From positions 101,317 through 165,316 of the forward strand of contig CAYJAZ010000002.1 of NCBI GenBank assembly GCA_964368455.1: a DNA stretch of 64,000 nucleotides, written 5' to 3'. Both the position numbers and the translations under genes were made by a program. Origin of the DNA: CAYJAZ01 sp964368455 (GTDB taxonomy: Bacteria > Desulfobacterota > Desulfovibrionia > Desulfovibrionales > Desulfovibrionaceae). The first letter of the stretch is position 1; every line of letters starts with the position of its first letter. The notes beneath the pieces were generated by a model. It had not been told where the DNA came from. It saw nothing but the letters and a program-made list of their open reading frames with translations, and ran no database searches. Shown here piece by piece: positions 44,143 through 53,370 of the stretch.

Positions 44143-44796
44143 TTGTTTAATATAAAGAATCTCACAAAGAAAGTCACATTAAAAAAAGAAGAAAAAACCC
44201 TTCTTTCTATAGATAATCTTTTTATAGAAGAGGGTAAAATTCATACATTACGAGGGCATAATGGAGCTGGCAAGACAACTTTATTGCACATTTTAGCTCT
44301 TGTTTCTTTGCCGACAAGCGGAGAAATAGAATTTTTTAATGAAAAAGTAGATTTTAATTCCGACAGTCAATTGTTAAAATTACGCAGAGAAATTGTCTTA
44401 GTTGAGCAATTGCCTATCATGTTTACTGGTACAGTTGAGTATAATATTTGTTATGGTATGAATATGCGTAAAATCGACAAAGATATTCAAAGCAAAAAAT
44501 TGAATGAAATTATGGAATTATTAAAGATTTCGCATTTAAAAAATTATAGAGCAAACACTCTTTCAGGTGGAGAAACTCAAAGAGTTGCCATAGCAAGAGC
44601 CTTGGTTTTAGAACCTAAGTGTTTAATTTTAGATGAGCCAACGGCAAGTGTAGACAAGGAGAGCCGTGCACTTATTGAAAATGTGATAAAGCATTTAGCA
44701 TCAAAGATTTCTATTGTTATGACAACGCATTCAGAAGAACAAAACGAATTTTTGTCTGACAATACAATCACTTTAAATGAAGGTAGATTAGTGTGA
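44143..44796 (+). CDS. tupC: Tungstate-type ABC transporter ATPase
   Basis: ATPase partner of TupB. Walker A GHNGAGKTT, signature LSGGETQRVAIARAL and Walker B CLILDEPTASVD are intact. The frame opens at a TTG at 44095 that overlaps tupB, but a TTG at 44143 has AAGGA 7 nt upstream and gives 217 residues beginning just before the first strand; I prefer it. The stop overlaps the queH GTG start by 3 nt, so the two are translationally coupled. Confidence 0.85.
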   Translation: MFNIKNLTKKVTLKKEEKTLLSIDNLFIEEGKIHTLRGHNGAGKTTLLHILALVSLPTSGEIEFFNEKVDFNSDSQLLKLRREIVLVEQLPIMFTGTVEYNICYGMNMRKIDKDIQSKKLNEIMELLKISHLKNYRANTLSGGETQRVAIARALVLEPKCLILDEPTASVDKESRALIENVIKHLASKISIVMTTHSEEQNEFLSDNTITLNEGRLV

Positions 44797-45320
44797 AAAA
44801 GATTCTCCTCCACACTTGCTGTGCGCCATGTTCACTCATGCCTTATAAATATTTAAAAGACGAATTTGACGTCAATTTTTATTTTTTTAATCCTAATATA
44901 CATCCTGAAGAAGAATTTTATAGAAGAAAGAATGCTTTTGTCGACTATATGCAAAGCGAAAAACTCAACTATCTGATAGAGGAAGAATATTATTCTTTTG
45001 AAAAATGGAAGGAAGATATGCCTACATTATCCTATCCTGCACGTTGTAGTTTTTGCTATACTCCACGTTTAGAAAAAACTGCTTTATTAGCAAAAGAGCT
45101 TGGAATTTCATACTTTTCTACAAGTTTACTCTATTCACGTTTTCAAAAAATAGATATTATTATTGAACAAGGTAATGAAATAGCAAAAAAATATGCTTTG
45201 AATTTCGTAGGCAGAGATTTTCGTCCTTATTGGAATGAGGGAGTGGAGCTTTCTAAAGCAAAACAGCTTTATAGGCAAAAATATTGTGGTTGTTCATTGC
45301 CTTATAAAGAAGTTTTTTAA
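44793..45320 (+). CDS. queH: QueH epoxyqueuosine reductase
   Basis: Last step of queuosine synthesis in tRNA wobble positions, the non-cobalamin alternative to QueG. Conserved cysteines: HTCCAPC at residues 8-13, CSFCY in the middle and YCGC near the C-terminus, which bind Fe-S and a second metal. 175 residues. Starts with GTG overlapping the tupC stop. Coupling to tungstate uptake is unexpected. Confidence 0.92.
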   Translation: MKKILLHTCCAPCSLMPYKYLKDEFDVNFYFFNPNIHPEEEFYRRKNAFVDYMQSEKLNYLIEEEYYSFEKWKEDMPTLSYPARCSFCYTPRLEKTALLAKELGISYFSTSLLYSRFQKIDIIIEQGNEIAKKYALNFVGRDFRPYWNEGVELSKAKQLYRQKYCGCSLPYKEVF

Positions 45321-45498
45321 TTTTTATTTTTTTGCAAGCATGAGAATAAAGATAAGCTTTAAAGCTTTATAAAATGAAAAAAACTCCTTTTTGGGTACTA
45401 TATCTGTAAAATTTGGGCAAAAAATATGTCTTGTGCTTAAGTTCTATCTATTGTAAGAATAAGAAAATTTATAACAATACTAGTTTGGAGCATATAGC

Positions 45499-46755
45499 AT
45501 GGATACATTAATTATAGAACAATCATTAAATCTCAAAGGAAAAGTTCGAATTAGCGGTGCTAAAAATGCGGCTTTACCTATTTTATTTGCTTCTTTGCTT
45601 TTTGATAAAAAAATTATCTTTAATGAAGTGCCTAAACTCCGCGATATATATACTACATTTAAATTACTTGATATCCTTGGCTGTAAAAATTATTTCGAAG
45701 GCGAAAAACTTATTGTCGAGCCAGGTAAGATTGAAAGCCTTGCTCCTTATGAATTAGTGAAAACTATGCGTGCTTCTGTGCTTTGTCTTGGCCCTTTACT
45801 TGCGAGAAATGGCTATGCAAAGGTAGCAATGCCAGGCGGTTGTGCTATTGGTTCTCGTCCTGTAGATCTGCATTTAGCTGCAATGCGTAAAATGGGTGCA
45901 GAATTTGAACTTACAGATGGTTATATTATTGGTAAGGTTGATAAATTAAAGGGTGCACACATTCATTTTGACTTCCCAACTGTAGGCGGCACAGAAAATG
46001 TGATGATGGCTGCTGTTTTTGCAGAAGGTACAACCATTTTAGAAAATTGTGCAAGAGAGCCTGAAATTGTAGATTTAGCGAATTTCCTCAATAAAGCAGG
46101 GGCTAAGATCGAAAATGCTGGCAGTTCAGTTATCACAATTCATGGCGTGACTTCTTTGACTGAAGTAGAACATTCAATAATGGCCGATCGTATTGAAGCT
46201 GGAACTTTTCTTATAGCTGCTGGCATGGTGGACGGCGATATTTATTTAGAAAATTGCCCTCTTTCAGAAATGGAATCTACTGTAGAAAAACTTGAAGCTA
46301 TGGGCTTAGAAATAACAGAAGAAAATGGACTTGTTCGTTCAAGAAAGAAAGATATTATTCGTGGTGTAGATATTTCAACTCGCCCTCATCCTGGTTTTCC
46401 AACAGATATGCAAGCACAAATCATGGCTTTAATGTCTCTTGCAGAAGGTTCTTCTTTAGTTGAAGAAACTATTTTTGAAAATAGATTCATGCATGTTTCA
46501 GAACTTGCAAGAATGAATGCAGATATTAAAGTCACAGGTTCATCAGCTGTTATACGCGGCGTGAAAGAATTAAATGGGGCACCAGTTATGGCTTCTGATT
46601 TAAGAGGTGCGGCTTGCTTAGTGCTTGCAGGGCTTGCAGCAAAGGGTAAGACAGTAGTTGAAAGAGTGTATCATCTCGATCGTGGCTATGAATGCATGGA
46701 AGATAAATTAAATGCTATAGGAGCAAAGATTAAGCGCGGTAAATCTGAAGCTTAA
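45499..46755 (+). CDS. murA: UDP-N-acetylglucosamine 1-carboxyvinyltransferase
   Basis: First committed step of peptidoglycan synthesis. The fosfomycin-sensitive cysteine is present in MPGGCAIGSRPVDLH; the N-terminal GAKNAALP loop and the C-terminal RGYECMEDKL are also present. 418 residues. GGAG lies 8 nt before the ATG. Precedes selB by 20 bp, so they probably share a transcript. Confidence 0.97.
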   Translation: MDTLIIEQSLNLKGKVRISGAKNAALPILFASLLFDKKIIFNEVPKLRDIYTTFKLLDILGCKNYFEGEKLIVEPGKIESLAPYELVKTMRASVLCLGPLLARNGYAKVAMPGGCAIGSRPVDLHLAAMRKMGAEFELTDGYIIGKVDKLKGAHIHFDFPTVGGTENVMMAAVFAEGTTILENCAREPEIVDLANFLNKAGAKIENAGSSVITIHGVTSLTEVEHSIMADRIEAGTFLIAAGMVDGDIYLENCPLSEMESTVEKLEAMGLEITEENGLVRSRKKDIIRGVDISTRPHPGFPTDMQAQIMALMSLAEGSSLVEETIFENRFMHVSELARMNADIKVTGSSAVIRGVKELNGAPVMASDLRGAACLVLAGLAAKGKTVVERVYHLDRGYECMEDKLNAIGAKIKRGKSEA

Positions 46756-46775
46756 TTTGTAAAGGAATATAGCCC

Positions 46776-48752
46776 ATGTCAATAGTCATAGGAACAGCAG
46801 GCCATATAGATCATGGCAAAACTTCATTAGTAAAGGCTCTCACAGGCGTTGACTGCGACAGACTTGAAGAAGAAAAAAAACGCGGAATCACTATAGAACT
46901 TGGTTTTGCTGCGTTAAAGCTTGATAATGTCTTGATTGGTATTGTGGATGTTCCTGGGCATGAAAAATTTGTTAAAAATATGGTGGCAGGAGCTTCTGGT
47001 ATTGATGCTGTTATGCTTGTGATTGCAGCCGATGAAGGCGTTATGCCGCAAACAAGAGAGCATTTAGAAATATGCACACTCTTAGGTATAAAGCATGGCT
47101 TAGTCGCTTTGACAAAGATTGATAGTGTCGATGAAGAAATGCTTGAACTTGCAAAAGAAGACGTGCTTGACTTTTTGAAAGGTTCAAGTTTAGAAAATGC
47201 ACCTATATTTCCTGTTTCAGCTATTGAAGCCAAAGGTCTTGAAGAATTAAAATCATATATACTCAAATTAAATAAAGAGCTTACCAGAGAAAATAAAAGC
47301 GATCTCTTTCGCTTGCCTGTGGATAGAGTTTTTACAATGAAAGGGCATGGAACTGTAGTCACGGGTACTAGCATAGCTGGTAAAGCCCTTTTGAATGATG
47401 AGTTGACTATTTATCCAAAAGATGAAATAGTTACAAGAATTAGGGCTATTCAGTCGCATAATGAAGCTAAAGAAGAAATAGAAGCTGGCAAGAGAATCTC
47501 TATAAATTTAGCTAATTGCTCTCTTGAAGATATAGAAAGAGGAGATGTGCTTGCAAAGCCAAATTCTCTTTTTGCTTGTGAAAAATGGCTTGTAAAATTG
47601 CATTGTTTAAAGTCTGCACCAAAGCCAATTCTTCATAGAAAAGAGGTACATTTTCATCACGGTTCAAAGGAAATGCTTGCAAAGGTTTATTTACTAGACA
47701 GGCAGATTCTTGAACAAGGCGAAACATGTCTTGCAGAAGTTCATTATGTTCTTCCTTCGTCTACAGCCAATACAAGCAAAAAACAGCTTGTAGGGGTTTT
47801 CAACGATCATTGTGTCTTGCGTTCTTCTTCGCCACTTTGCACTGTGGCAGGGGCAAAAGTTCTTCTTCCTTTAGAATATAAACTGGCAAAAAAAGACTTT
47901 ACAAAAGACTTGCAAGAAAAACTTTTGAATTTAGAAGAATATTTTTATAATGAACCTCAAAAGCTTCTTCTAACACAAATAGAAATAGCTGGAAGATTTG
48001 GAAGAAACTTTAATGAATTATTAGTGCTCACAGCTTTACATTCTAAACAATTAGAAAAATATCTCAACGCTCTTTTGTCAAAAGGAGATATTCTTTGTTA
48101 TAATAAGGAATTACGTTCTTATATTAATAAGCAAAGTTATAATGAATTAGAAGAAAAATTTCTTAAATTATTAGAAAATTTTCATAAAAAAGAACCTTTG
48201 AAACAAGGTATGTTGAGAAATATGCTGATTTCTTCAAAGGAAATTCAATTAGCCGCGAAAGTAGAAGAGCAAAAATTAGCCTTATATGTTTTAGATAGAT
48301 TACAAAAATCGCAGAAAGTTGCCTTTACAAATGAAGTGTATCATTTACCAAGCTTTAAAGTAAATCTTGCCAAGGATGAAGCGAAGTTAGAAGAAGACAT
48401 TTTGACTATCCTTAGAAAAAGCGAACTAACTCCGCCCAATATGAAGGATATATTAGAGCAATTGAAAATAAGTGCTAAAGAGGCACAAGCAATTTTGAAA
48501 ATATTGCTAGAAAAAAAGAGTATCATAAAGTTGAACGAGAATATTTATTATGATGCAAGAATAATTGAAGAGCTAGAAGCAAAAACAAGAACTTATTTTG
48601 AAAGTAATGAAGATTTAGATCCAGCAGCTTTTAAAATTCTTACAAATGGCCTTTCGAGAAAATATAGTATTGCAATTTTGGAATACTTCGATAGACAAAA
48701 GTTGACAATGCGAGTGGGCGAAGTAAGAAAATTAAGAAAACAAATTCTGTAA
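46776..48752 (+). CDS. selB: Selenocysteine-specific elongation factor SelB
   Basis: Delivers Sec-tRNA to UGA codons followed by a SECIS hairpin. G1 motif GTAGHIDHGKTS, G2 GITIELGFA and G3 DVPGHEKF, followed by EF-Tu-like domains 2 and 3 and C-terminal winged-helix repeats (about 400-658) for SECIS binding. 658 residues. AAAGGA before ATG 46776. Means the organism makes selenoproteins; no in-frame UGA selenoprotein was seen in the window. Confidence 0.96.
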   Translation: MSIVIGTAGHIDHGKTSLVKALTGVDCDRLEEEKKRGITIELGFAALKLDNVLIGIVDVPGHEKFVKNMVAGASGIDAVMLVIAADEGVMPQTREHLEICTLLGIKHGLVALTKIDSVDEEMLELAKEDVLDFLKGSSLENAPIFPVSAIEAKGLEELKSYILKLNKELTRENKSDLFRLPVDRVFTMKGHGTVVTGTSIAGKALLNDELTIYPKDEIVTRIRAIQSHNEAKEEIEAGKRISINLANCSLEDIERGDVLAKPNSLFACEKWLVKLHCLKSAPKPILHRKEVHFHHGSKEMLAKVYLLDRQILEQGETCLAEVHYVLPSSTANTSKKQLVGVFNDHCVLRSSSPLCTVAGAKVLLPLEYKLAKKDFTKDLQEKLLNLEEYFYNEPQKLLLTQIEIAGRFGRNFNELLVLTALHSKQLEKYLNALLSKGDILCYNKELRSYINKQSYNELEEKFLKLLENFHKKEPLKQGMLRNMLISSKEIQLAAKVEEQKLALYVLDRLQKSQKVAFTNEVYHLPSFKVNLAKDEAKLEEDILTILRKSELTPPNMKDILEQLKISAKEAQAILKILLEKKSIIKLNENIYYDARIIEELEAKTRTYFESNEDLDPAAFKILTNGLSRKYSIAILEYFDRQKLTMRVGEVRKLRKQIL

Positions 48753-48797
48753 TTCAAAGTGTTTTTATGTTTAAATTGCCAATATTAGAGGTGTAAA

Positions 48798-49700
48798 ATG
48801 TTTGAGCATATCCTAAAAGAAAAATTAAAACATTCAAAATCTATTGCCATTGTTGGTGCTAAAGATAAAGAAGGTCAACCTGTAGATAGGGTTGGCAGAT
48901 ATATGTTGGCACGCGGCTTTAAAGTTTATCCTATTCATCCGGTACGCAAAAATGTATGGGGACTTGAAACATTTAAATCTATTCCAGAACTTGCAGAAAG
49001 TTTAAAAGCAAGAAATGAAGAGCTTGATATTGTATGCCTATTTAGGGCTTCAGAATTTTGCTTTAATCATGCTGTAGAAACCATAGAAAGCGGTATTTAT
49101 CCAAAGATTTTTTGGCTTCAAGAAGGCATTAAAAGTGATGCAACTGGCAGATATATTTACGAACACAAAATTTCTTATGTGGAAGATTTGTGTATTAAAG
49201 TTGAATACGAAAGATTTTTTCCAAATGAATTTAATTGCACCATGTGCGGAATTTGTTGTGAAGGAAAAAATGGGATTGTAGTTGATGATGAAATTGACTT
49301 GCCTAGATTGCTTGAATATTTTTCATGCACAGTAGAAGAATTAGACGAAAAATATACAATAATCCATAATAATAAAAGATTATTAAGAAGTTCAGCTTTA
49401 GATGAAAAACCTATATGCTTATTTTATTCAAAAGAAAAAGCCTGCACTATTCATCTAGCAAGACCAGATATTTGCAGAGCTTGGCCTTATTTTAAGGGTA
49501 ATATGCTTGATCATGTGAGCTTAGATATGGCAAAATCTGATTGTGAGGGTTTGCAAAATCAAGCAAAACTTGAAGCTTTTCAAAAAGAAGGCTATGCTTA
49601 TTTGCGTGAGCATAAGCTTATGAGAAAGCAAGATGCACAAAATGCTGCAAATGCTTTAAAATACACAGATGAAGAAGTAGATTTTCTCAAAAATAAATAA
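48798..49700 (+). CDS. CoA-binding domain fused to YkgJ-type Cys-cluster domain
   Basis: Residues about 1-130 form a Rossmann CoA-binding domain of the YccU type (SIAIVGAKDKEGQPVDRVG, VYPIHPVRKNVWG). Residues about 145-250 form a YkgJ-type metal-binding domain (CTMCGICC, then CLFY, CTIH and CRAWP). The two are usually separate proteins. Possible metal- or thioester-linked regulator; function unknown. AGAGG lies before the ATG. 45 bp after selB, same strand. Confidence 0.85.
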   Translation: MFEHILKEKLKHSKSIAIVGAKDKEGQPVDRVGRYMLARGFKVYPIHPVRKNVWGLETFKSIPELAESLKARNEELDIVCLFRASEFCFNHAVETIESGIYPKIFWLQEGIKSDATGRYIYEHKISYVEDLCIKVEYERFFPNEFNCTMCGICCEGKNGIVVDDEIDLPRLLEYFSCTVEELDEKYTIIHNNKRLLRSSALDEKPICLFYSKEKACTIHLARPDICRAWPYFKGNMLDHVSLDMAKSDCEGLQNQAKLEAFQKEGYAYLREHKLMRKQDAQNAANALKYTDEEVDFLKNK

Positions 49701-49730
49701 GAGAAAGAGTAGAGATTATTTGGAAAAAAT

Positions 49731-50768
49731 ATGAAACGCATAACAAAAGAACATTTTAAAATACTTCAAGTTGAAGTGAATGCTAATCTTGATGAAGTGA
49801 AGAAAGCTTATAGAAAAAGAGCTTTTGAACTGCATCCAGATCTTAATCCAAACAATCCAAATGCCCAAAAAGAATTTCAAAAGCTTAACGAAGCCTATAT
49901 TTTGATGATTGAGTATTTCAATATAGAAAAAAATACAAAGGCTAAAGCAAGTTCAAAATATCAAGAGCAAAGTTCAAAAACAGAAGCAAAGAAAGAAGAA
50001 AAATCTTCTTCTGCGGAGCAAGAAGCAAAAGCTCAGCAGGAGCAAGCTCAAAGAGAAAAAGCACAGAGGGAAAAAGCTCAAAGAGAAGAAGCCCAAAAAA
50101 AAGAAGCACAAGAAGAAGAAAGAAGAAAAGAACAACAAAAAACAGAAAGTCATAAACGCACTTATGCTAAATCTTCGGCAAATTCTGCCAATGACGATGC
50201 CAGAAAAAAAGCCCAATCAGCTTACGCAAAAGAAGGTTCTAAAGCTCAATCTCGTGTTTTTTCTGAAAAAGCAAAAGCAGAAGAACAAAAATCAAGTCAA
50301 AAACCACCTACACAAGAAGAAGTTATGCGTGATATCTTGAACGATCCTTTTGCTCGCCGCGTCTATGAAGATATTTATTCCTCGCTCAATACGGAGAAGA
50401 AAGAGAGTTCAGCTTCTTCTACTCAAGATAAAAAAGACAAATCTCAAGATAAAAAAGTCAATATAGACTGGAATACAGACAAAGCTTCTGAACTTGCAAA
50501 TGGTATGAAAGGCTATATGAAGTCTTGGTTTAAAAAACAGATTGACGATACATTGGAATTTCGTTTTCCTATTTCTTCTCTCTATCCAGGTTCTAGAATA
50601 CGCCTACAAATTGGGCAAGGTTTTTCCAAAGAAACTAAGACAGTTGACATAACATTACCAAGAGATTTTGTTATTGGAAAACCAGTGCGTTTAGCAGGAT
50701 TAGGCAAGAAAGTAGGTAAATGGCAGGGCGATCTTTTTATTGTTTTATTGCCAACTTTGCCAAAATAA
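49731..50768 (+). CDS. J-domain protein with low-complexity linker
   Basis: J domain at residues 4-65 (HPD at 35-37), then about 150 residues rich in Lys, Glu, Gln and Ala with repeating AQREKAQREE units, then a C-terminal beta domain (about 260-345) resembling one DnaJ substrate-binding repeat. A DnaK partner with a long spacer; the substrate is unknown. Distinct from the cbpA gene at 5.6 kb. Follows the CoA-binding/YkgJ gene by 30 bp. Confidence 0.85.
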   Translation: MKRITKEHFKILQVEVNANLDEVKKAYRKRAFELHPDLNPNNPNAQKEFQKLNEAYILMIEYFNIEKNTKAKASSKYQEQSSKTEAKKEEKSSSAEQEAKAQQEQAQREKAQREKAQREEAQKKEAQEEERRKEQQKTESHKRTYAKSSANSANDDARKKAQSAYAKEGSKAQSRVFSEKAKAEEQKSSQKPPTQEEVMRDILNDPFARRVYEDIYSSLNTEKKESSASSTQDKKDKSQDKKVNIDWNTDKASELANGMKGYMKSWFKKQIDDTLEFRFPISSLYPGSRIRLQIGQGFSKETKTVDITLPRDFVIGKPVRLAGLGKKVGKWQGDLFIVLLPTLPK

Positions 50769-50803
50769 AATTTGTATACTATTAATTTTAAAAGACTATT
50801 ATA

Positions 50804-50834
50804 AAAAGCAAGAAAATTTTTCTTGCTTTTTTTT
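50804..50834 (+). terminator. Terminator of the J-domain gene
   Basis: Stem AAAAGCAAGA/TCTTGCTTTT followed by more T, 36 bases after the stop. Confidence 0.85.
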
Positions 50835-50838
50835 GCCC

Positions 50839-50869
50839 AAAAAAAAGGTGGATACATTATCCACCTTTT
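50839..50869 (-). terminator. Terminator of the MFS-epimerase operon
   Basis: Stem AAAGGTGGAT/ATCCACCTTT with a 5-nt loop; on the minus strand it is followed by a T-run. Back to back with the terminator of the convergent J-domain gene. Confidence 0.85.
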
Positions 50870-50893
50870 CGAACTTTATTATTTGGTACTTTA

Positions 50894-51856
50894 CTATTTA
50901 TTTCTGTAATCTAAAACCATTTGATTGAATTTTTCTGCTTTTTCACGACAGTCAATCAAGAGTTTTTCGATTTCTTCATCAGTCCCGACAATACCAACTT
51001 CAAAGTCTGCTGGTAATGGCAAGTTTGATTCAGCAATAAGTTTAGCAATAATATCCCAGTCTAAAACACCAGAGAAAGGCACAGCGTGCAAATCGTGTTT
51101 GAGAACTTGGGCATCGTCTTGCGAAAGCTCATCTGTTATAGAATTTGTATCTTGAAGATGCGTTGCAATAAGACGAGCAGAATATTTCTTTAAGAAATAG
51201 TAATAATCGTCTCTACATTGCAAGGTAGCGTGGCCAGAATCGTAACAAAAACCTAGAAATTCATCGTCATAACGAGCAAACATTCTATCAAAACATTCTT
51301 CTTGATGATGTGCTGGAGTGCAGATGAGGTTTTCTAAAGCAATTTTTACGCCTGCCGCTTTTGCATAAGGCTGAACTTCATCAAAAGATTTACAGACTTG
51401 AGTGTAATATTCTTCTTTTAGTTCAGGACTTTCTTCAAACATTTTATAAGGTAATTGCATATGCAAAACCATAGCCTTTGCGCCTATAATAGCACAAAGA
51501 TCAATTCTATTTTTCAACAGATCAACACCAGCTAAACGTAGGTATTCATTAGTGGAAGTGTAGTCTTTTCTGATATTTTTGAATCTGTATCTATTGTCAA
51601 AAAAGATTTCAGAGCCTGTTTTTTTTGCTCTTCTTCCGCCTTCTGTTGCGTGGATAGAATGTGCAAGAAGATTACATTCTTTTAAAAGATCACGTACTTG
51701 GTACATTTCACTCTTACTATAGATGTATTCGCCTTCCCAATCGTGTACCCACTGAATGTGTGTATAGCCAGCTTTTGCAATATTTCTGATTTGCTTTTCA
51801 ATTTCATCCCAATTGTGCAAATCATTATTATAATCAGAATTTATAGCTGAAATCAC
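50894..51856 (-). CDS. Sugar-phosphate isomerase/epimerase family (AP-endonuclease-2 fold)
   Basis: Xylose-isomerase-like TIM barrel, 320 residues, with metal-binding residues in ALENLIC, FCYDSGHAT and ATHLQDT and a final Glu in ADFEVGI. Family members isomerise or epimerise sugars and inositols; the substrate is not deducible. Start is GTG at 51856; its SD AGGAG overlaps the MFS stop (TAGGAG), so it is translationally coupled to the transporter. Confidence 0.85.
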   Translation of the reverse strand: MISAINSDYNNDLHNWDEIEKQIRNIAKAGYTHIQWVHDWEGEYIYSKSEMYQVRDLLKECNLLAHSIHATEGGRRAKKTGSEIFFDNRYRFKNIRKDYTSTNEYLRLAGVDLLKNRIDLCAIIGAKAMVLHMQLPYKMFEESPELKEEYYTQVCKSFDEVQPYAKAAGVKIALENLICTPAHHQEECFDRMFARYDDEFLGFCYDSGHATLQCRDDYYYFLKKYSARLIATHLQDTNSITDELSQDDAQVLKHDLHAVPFSGVLDWDIIAKLIAESNLPLPADFEVGIVGTDEEIEKLLIDCREKAEKFNQMVLDYRNK

Positions 51857-51864
51857 ATAGACTC

Positions 51865-53148
51865 CTAAGCAGCAGCAAGTTCTGCTTTTGCTTTTTTGTT
51901 AAGGAAGTTAAGTAAGCTACCTGCTAAGAAACCAACTACTGAGAATCCAATAATGAACTTGAATATAATGTAGTAACCTTCTAGGCCTGGAGCTGAGTCA
52001 ACGATTTGGCCAACCCAAACATACATGAAGATTTCTGGGCAGTAACCAACTAAAGAGATGATACCTGAAGCTGTACCAGCTAAGTGCTTTGGAACCATAA
52101 CTTCATCGATAGTTGCAAAGTAAAGAGCTTTTACGCTGTATAAGCAGAAACCAAAAACGATAAAGTTGAGTACGATAACCCAAATATATTCGCTGTTTGC
52201 AGGGATTAATGAATAGCCAACACCAAAGATAGCCATACCAATAAAGCCTAAAGTCATGAATCGAATGATCGAACCCATTTTATCCGCGAGCACACCAGCA
52301 ACCATAGCACCAATCATCATCATCACATAAGTACGAACAGTACTGAGGATAGCAACAACATCACCTGAAAGGTTGAATGCTTCTGTTAAATATGGAGTAA
52401 TCATACCGTGGAAGATAAGAGCTGAATAGTTCATCAAAACTAATGTACCAGCAAGCCAAATTCTAGGCATTTTTGCAACTTCAAAAACCGCAGATGCAGT
52501 AACTTTTGGTTGATCGCTTTTTACTTCTTCTGTTTTCTTTTGAATCTTGATTGATTCTGGTTCTTCGATAAATAAAGCAGCACAAATACCAGCAATAATC
52601 AATAATACTGAATAGTATTGAATTGTAACTTGTAAACCTTTGATTTCGTCGCCACCAGCACTTGTAAAGAAGTAAACTGAAGCAAAAGCACAGATAGTAC
52701 CGAATAAGCCTCTTGAAGCTTCAAGAGAACCAATCAATCTACCTTGTTCTTCAGGTCCGCCTAAGTTGTTGACGATTTTAACCATTGCCGCCCAGAAAGT
52801 GAATACAGTTGTAACAGCAAATACAACGTGTAGTCCCATCAAGACTTCAAATGGAGGTAATGTTGAATAGTAAAAGCCTGCTAAAGCTGTTGATATAGCA
52901 GAAAATACTATTAATTTCTTTGAGGAAAATTTATCCGCAAGAACACCACCAGGGAAATAGAAGATAAAGTTAGCTATACCAAATGCAGACATCAATAAAC
53001 CAAGTTCAACGTCTGTAGCACCTGTTGCTTGTTGTAGAGGACTATAATAAGTCTCTCTAAGGTAACAAATCTTGTTGATAATACCACCAACAAAGGCAAC
53101 GGCCAATAACGTTACCCATCTTTGCACTGTTTGATTTTTAAATTTCAT
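51865..53148 (-). CDS. Major facilitator superfamily transporter
   Basis: 427 residues with about 12 membrane helices and MFS motif-A-like loops (GVLADKFSSKK and GVLADKMGS). The long central loop (about 195-225) is Lys/Glu-rich. Probably imports the substrate of the epimerase encoded next; sugar, polyol or sulfonate cannot be told apart by sequence. AGGAG lies 6 nt before ATG 53148. No sigma-54 site is seen upstream. Confidence 0.88.
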   Translation of the reverse strand: MKFKNQTVQRWVTLLAVAFVGGIINKICYLRETYYSPLQQATGATDVELGLLMSAFGIANFIFYFPGGVLADKFSSKKLIVFSAISTALAGFYYSTLPPFEVLMGLHVVFAVTTVFTFWAAMVKIVNNLGGPEEQGRLIGSLEASRGLFGTICAFASVYFFTSAGGDEIKGLQVTIQYYSVLLIIAGICAALFIEEPESIKIQKKTEEVKSDQPKVTASAVFEVAKMPRIWLAGTLVLMNYSALIFHGMITPYLTEAFNLSGDVVAILSTVRTYVMMMIGAMVAGVLADKMGSIIRFMTLGFIGMAIFGVGYSLIPANSEYIWVIVLNFIVFGFCLYSVKALYFATIDEVMVPKHLAGTASGIISLVGYCPEIFMYVWVGQIVDSAPGLEGYYIIFKFIIGFSVVGFLAGSLLNFLNKKAKAELAAA

Positions 53149-53245
53149 ACACTACTCCTAAACGTATTTAAATTTCACAGATGTATATACTATATTATAA
53201 ATATAAAATCAATACTTTTAATAAGATAAGACTTTTTGCTGACAC

Positions 53246-53287
53246 AAAAAAAGTCTCATTAAAACAATAGTTTGTTTTTAATGAGAC
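53246..53287 (-). terminator. Terminator of the Skp-like lipoprotein gene
   Basis: Stem built on GTCTCATTAAAACA and its near-complement (one extra T), 53253-53287, followed on the minus strand by seven T. Confidence 0.85.
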
Positions 53288-53370
53288 AGAAAAATGTAAA
53301 TAGATCTAAAATTTTTATTTTTAAAAATTATTTCTTTTTTGAATTATTTGTTTGTGCTTTTCTTCACATT

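Noticed and set aside
46776..48752. Selenoprotein genes near selB
   Set aside because: I looked for frames continuing past a TGA around selB, nrfHA and tupBC and saw none; all neighbouring stops are followed by new genes or terminators.
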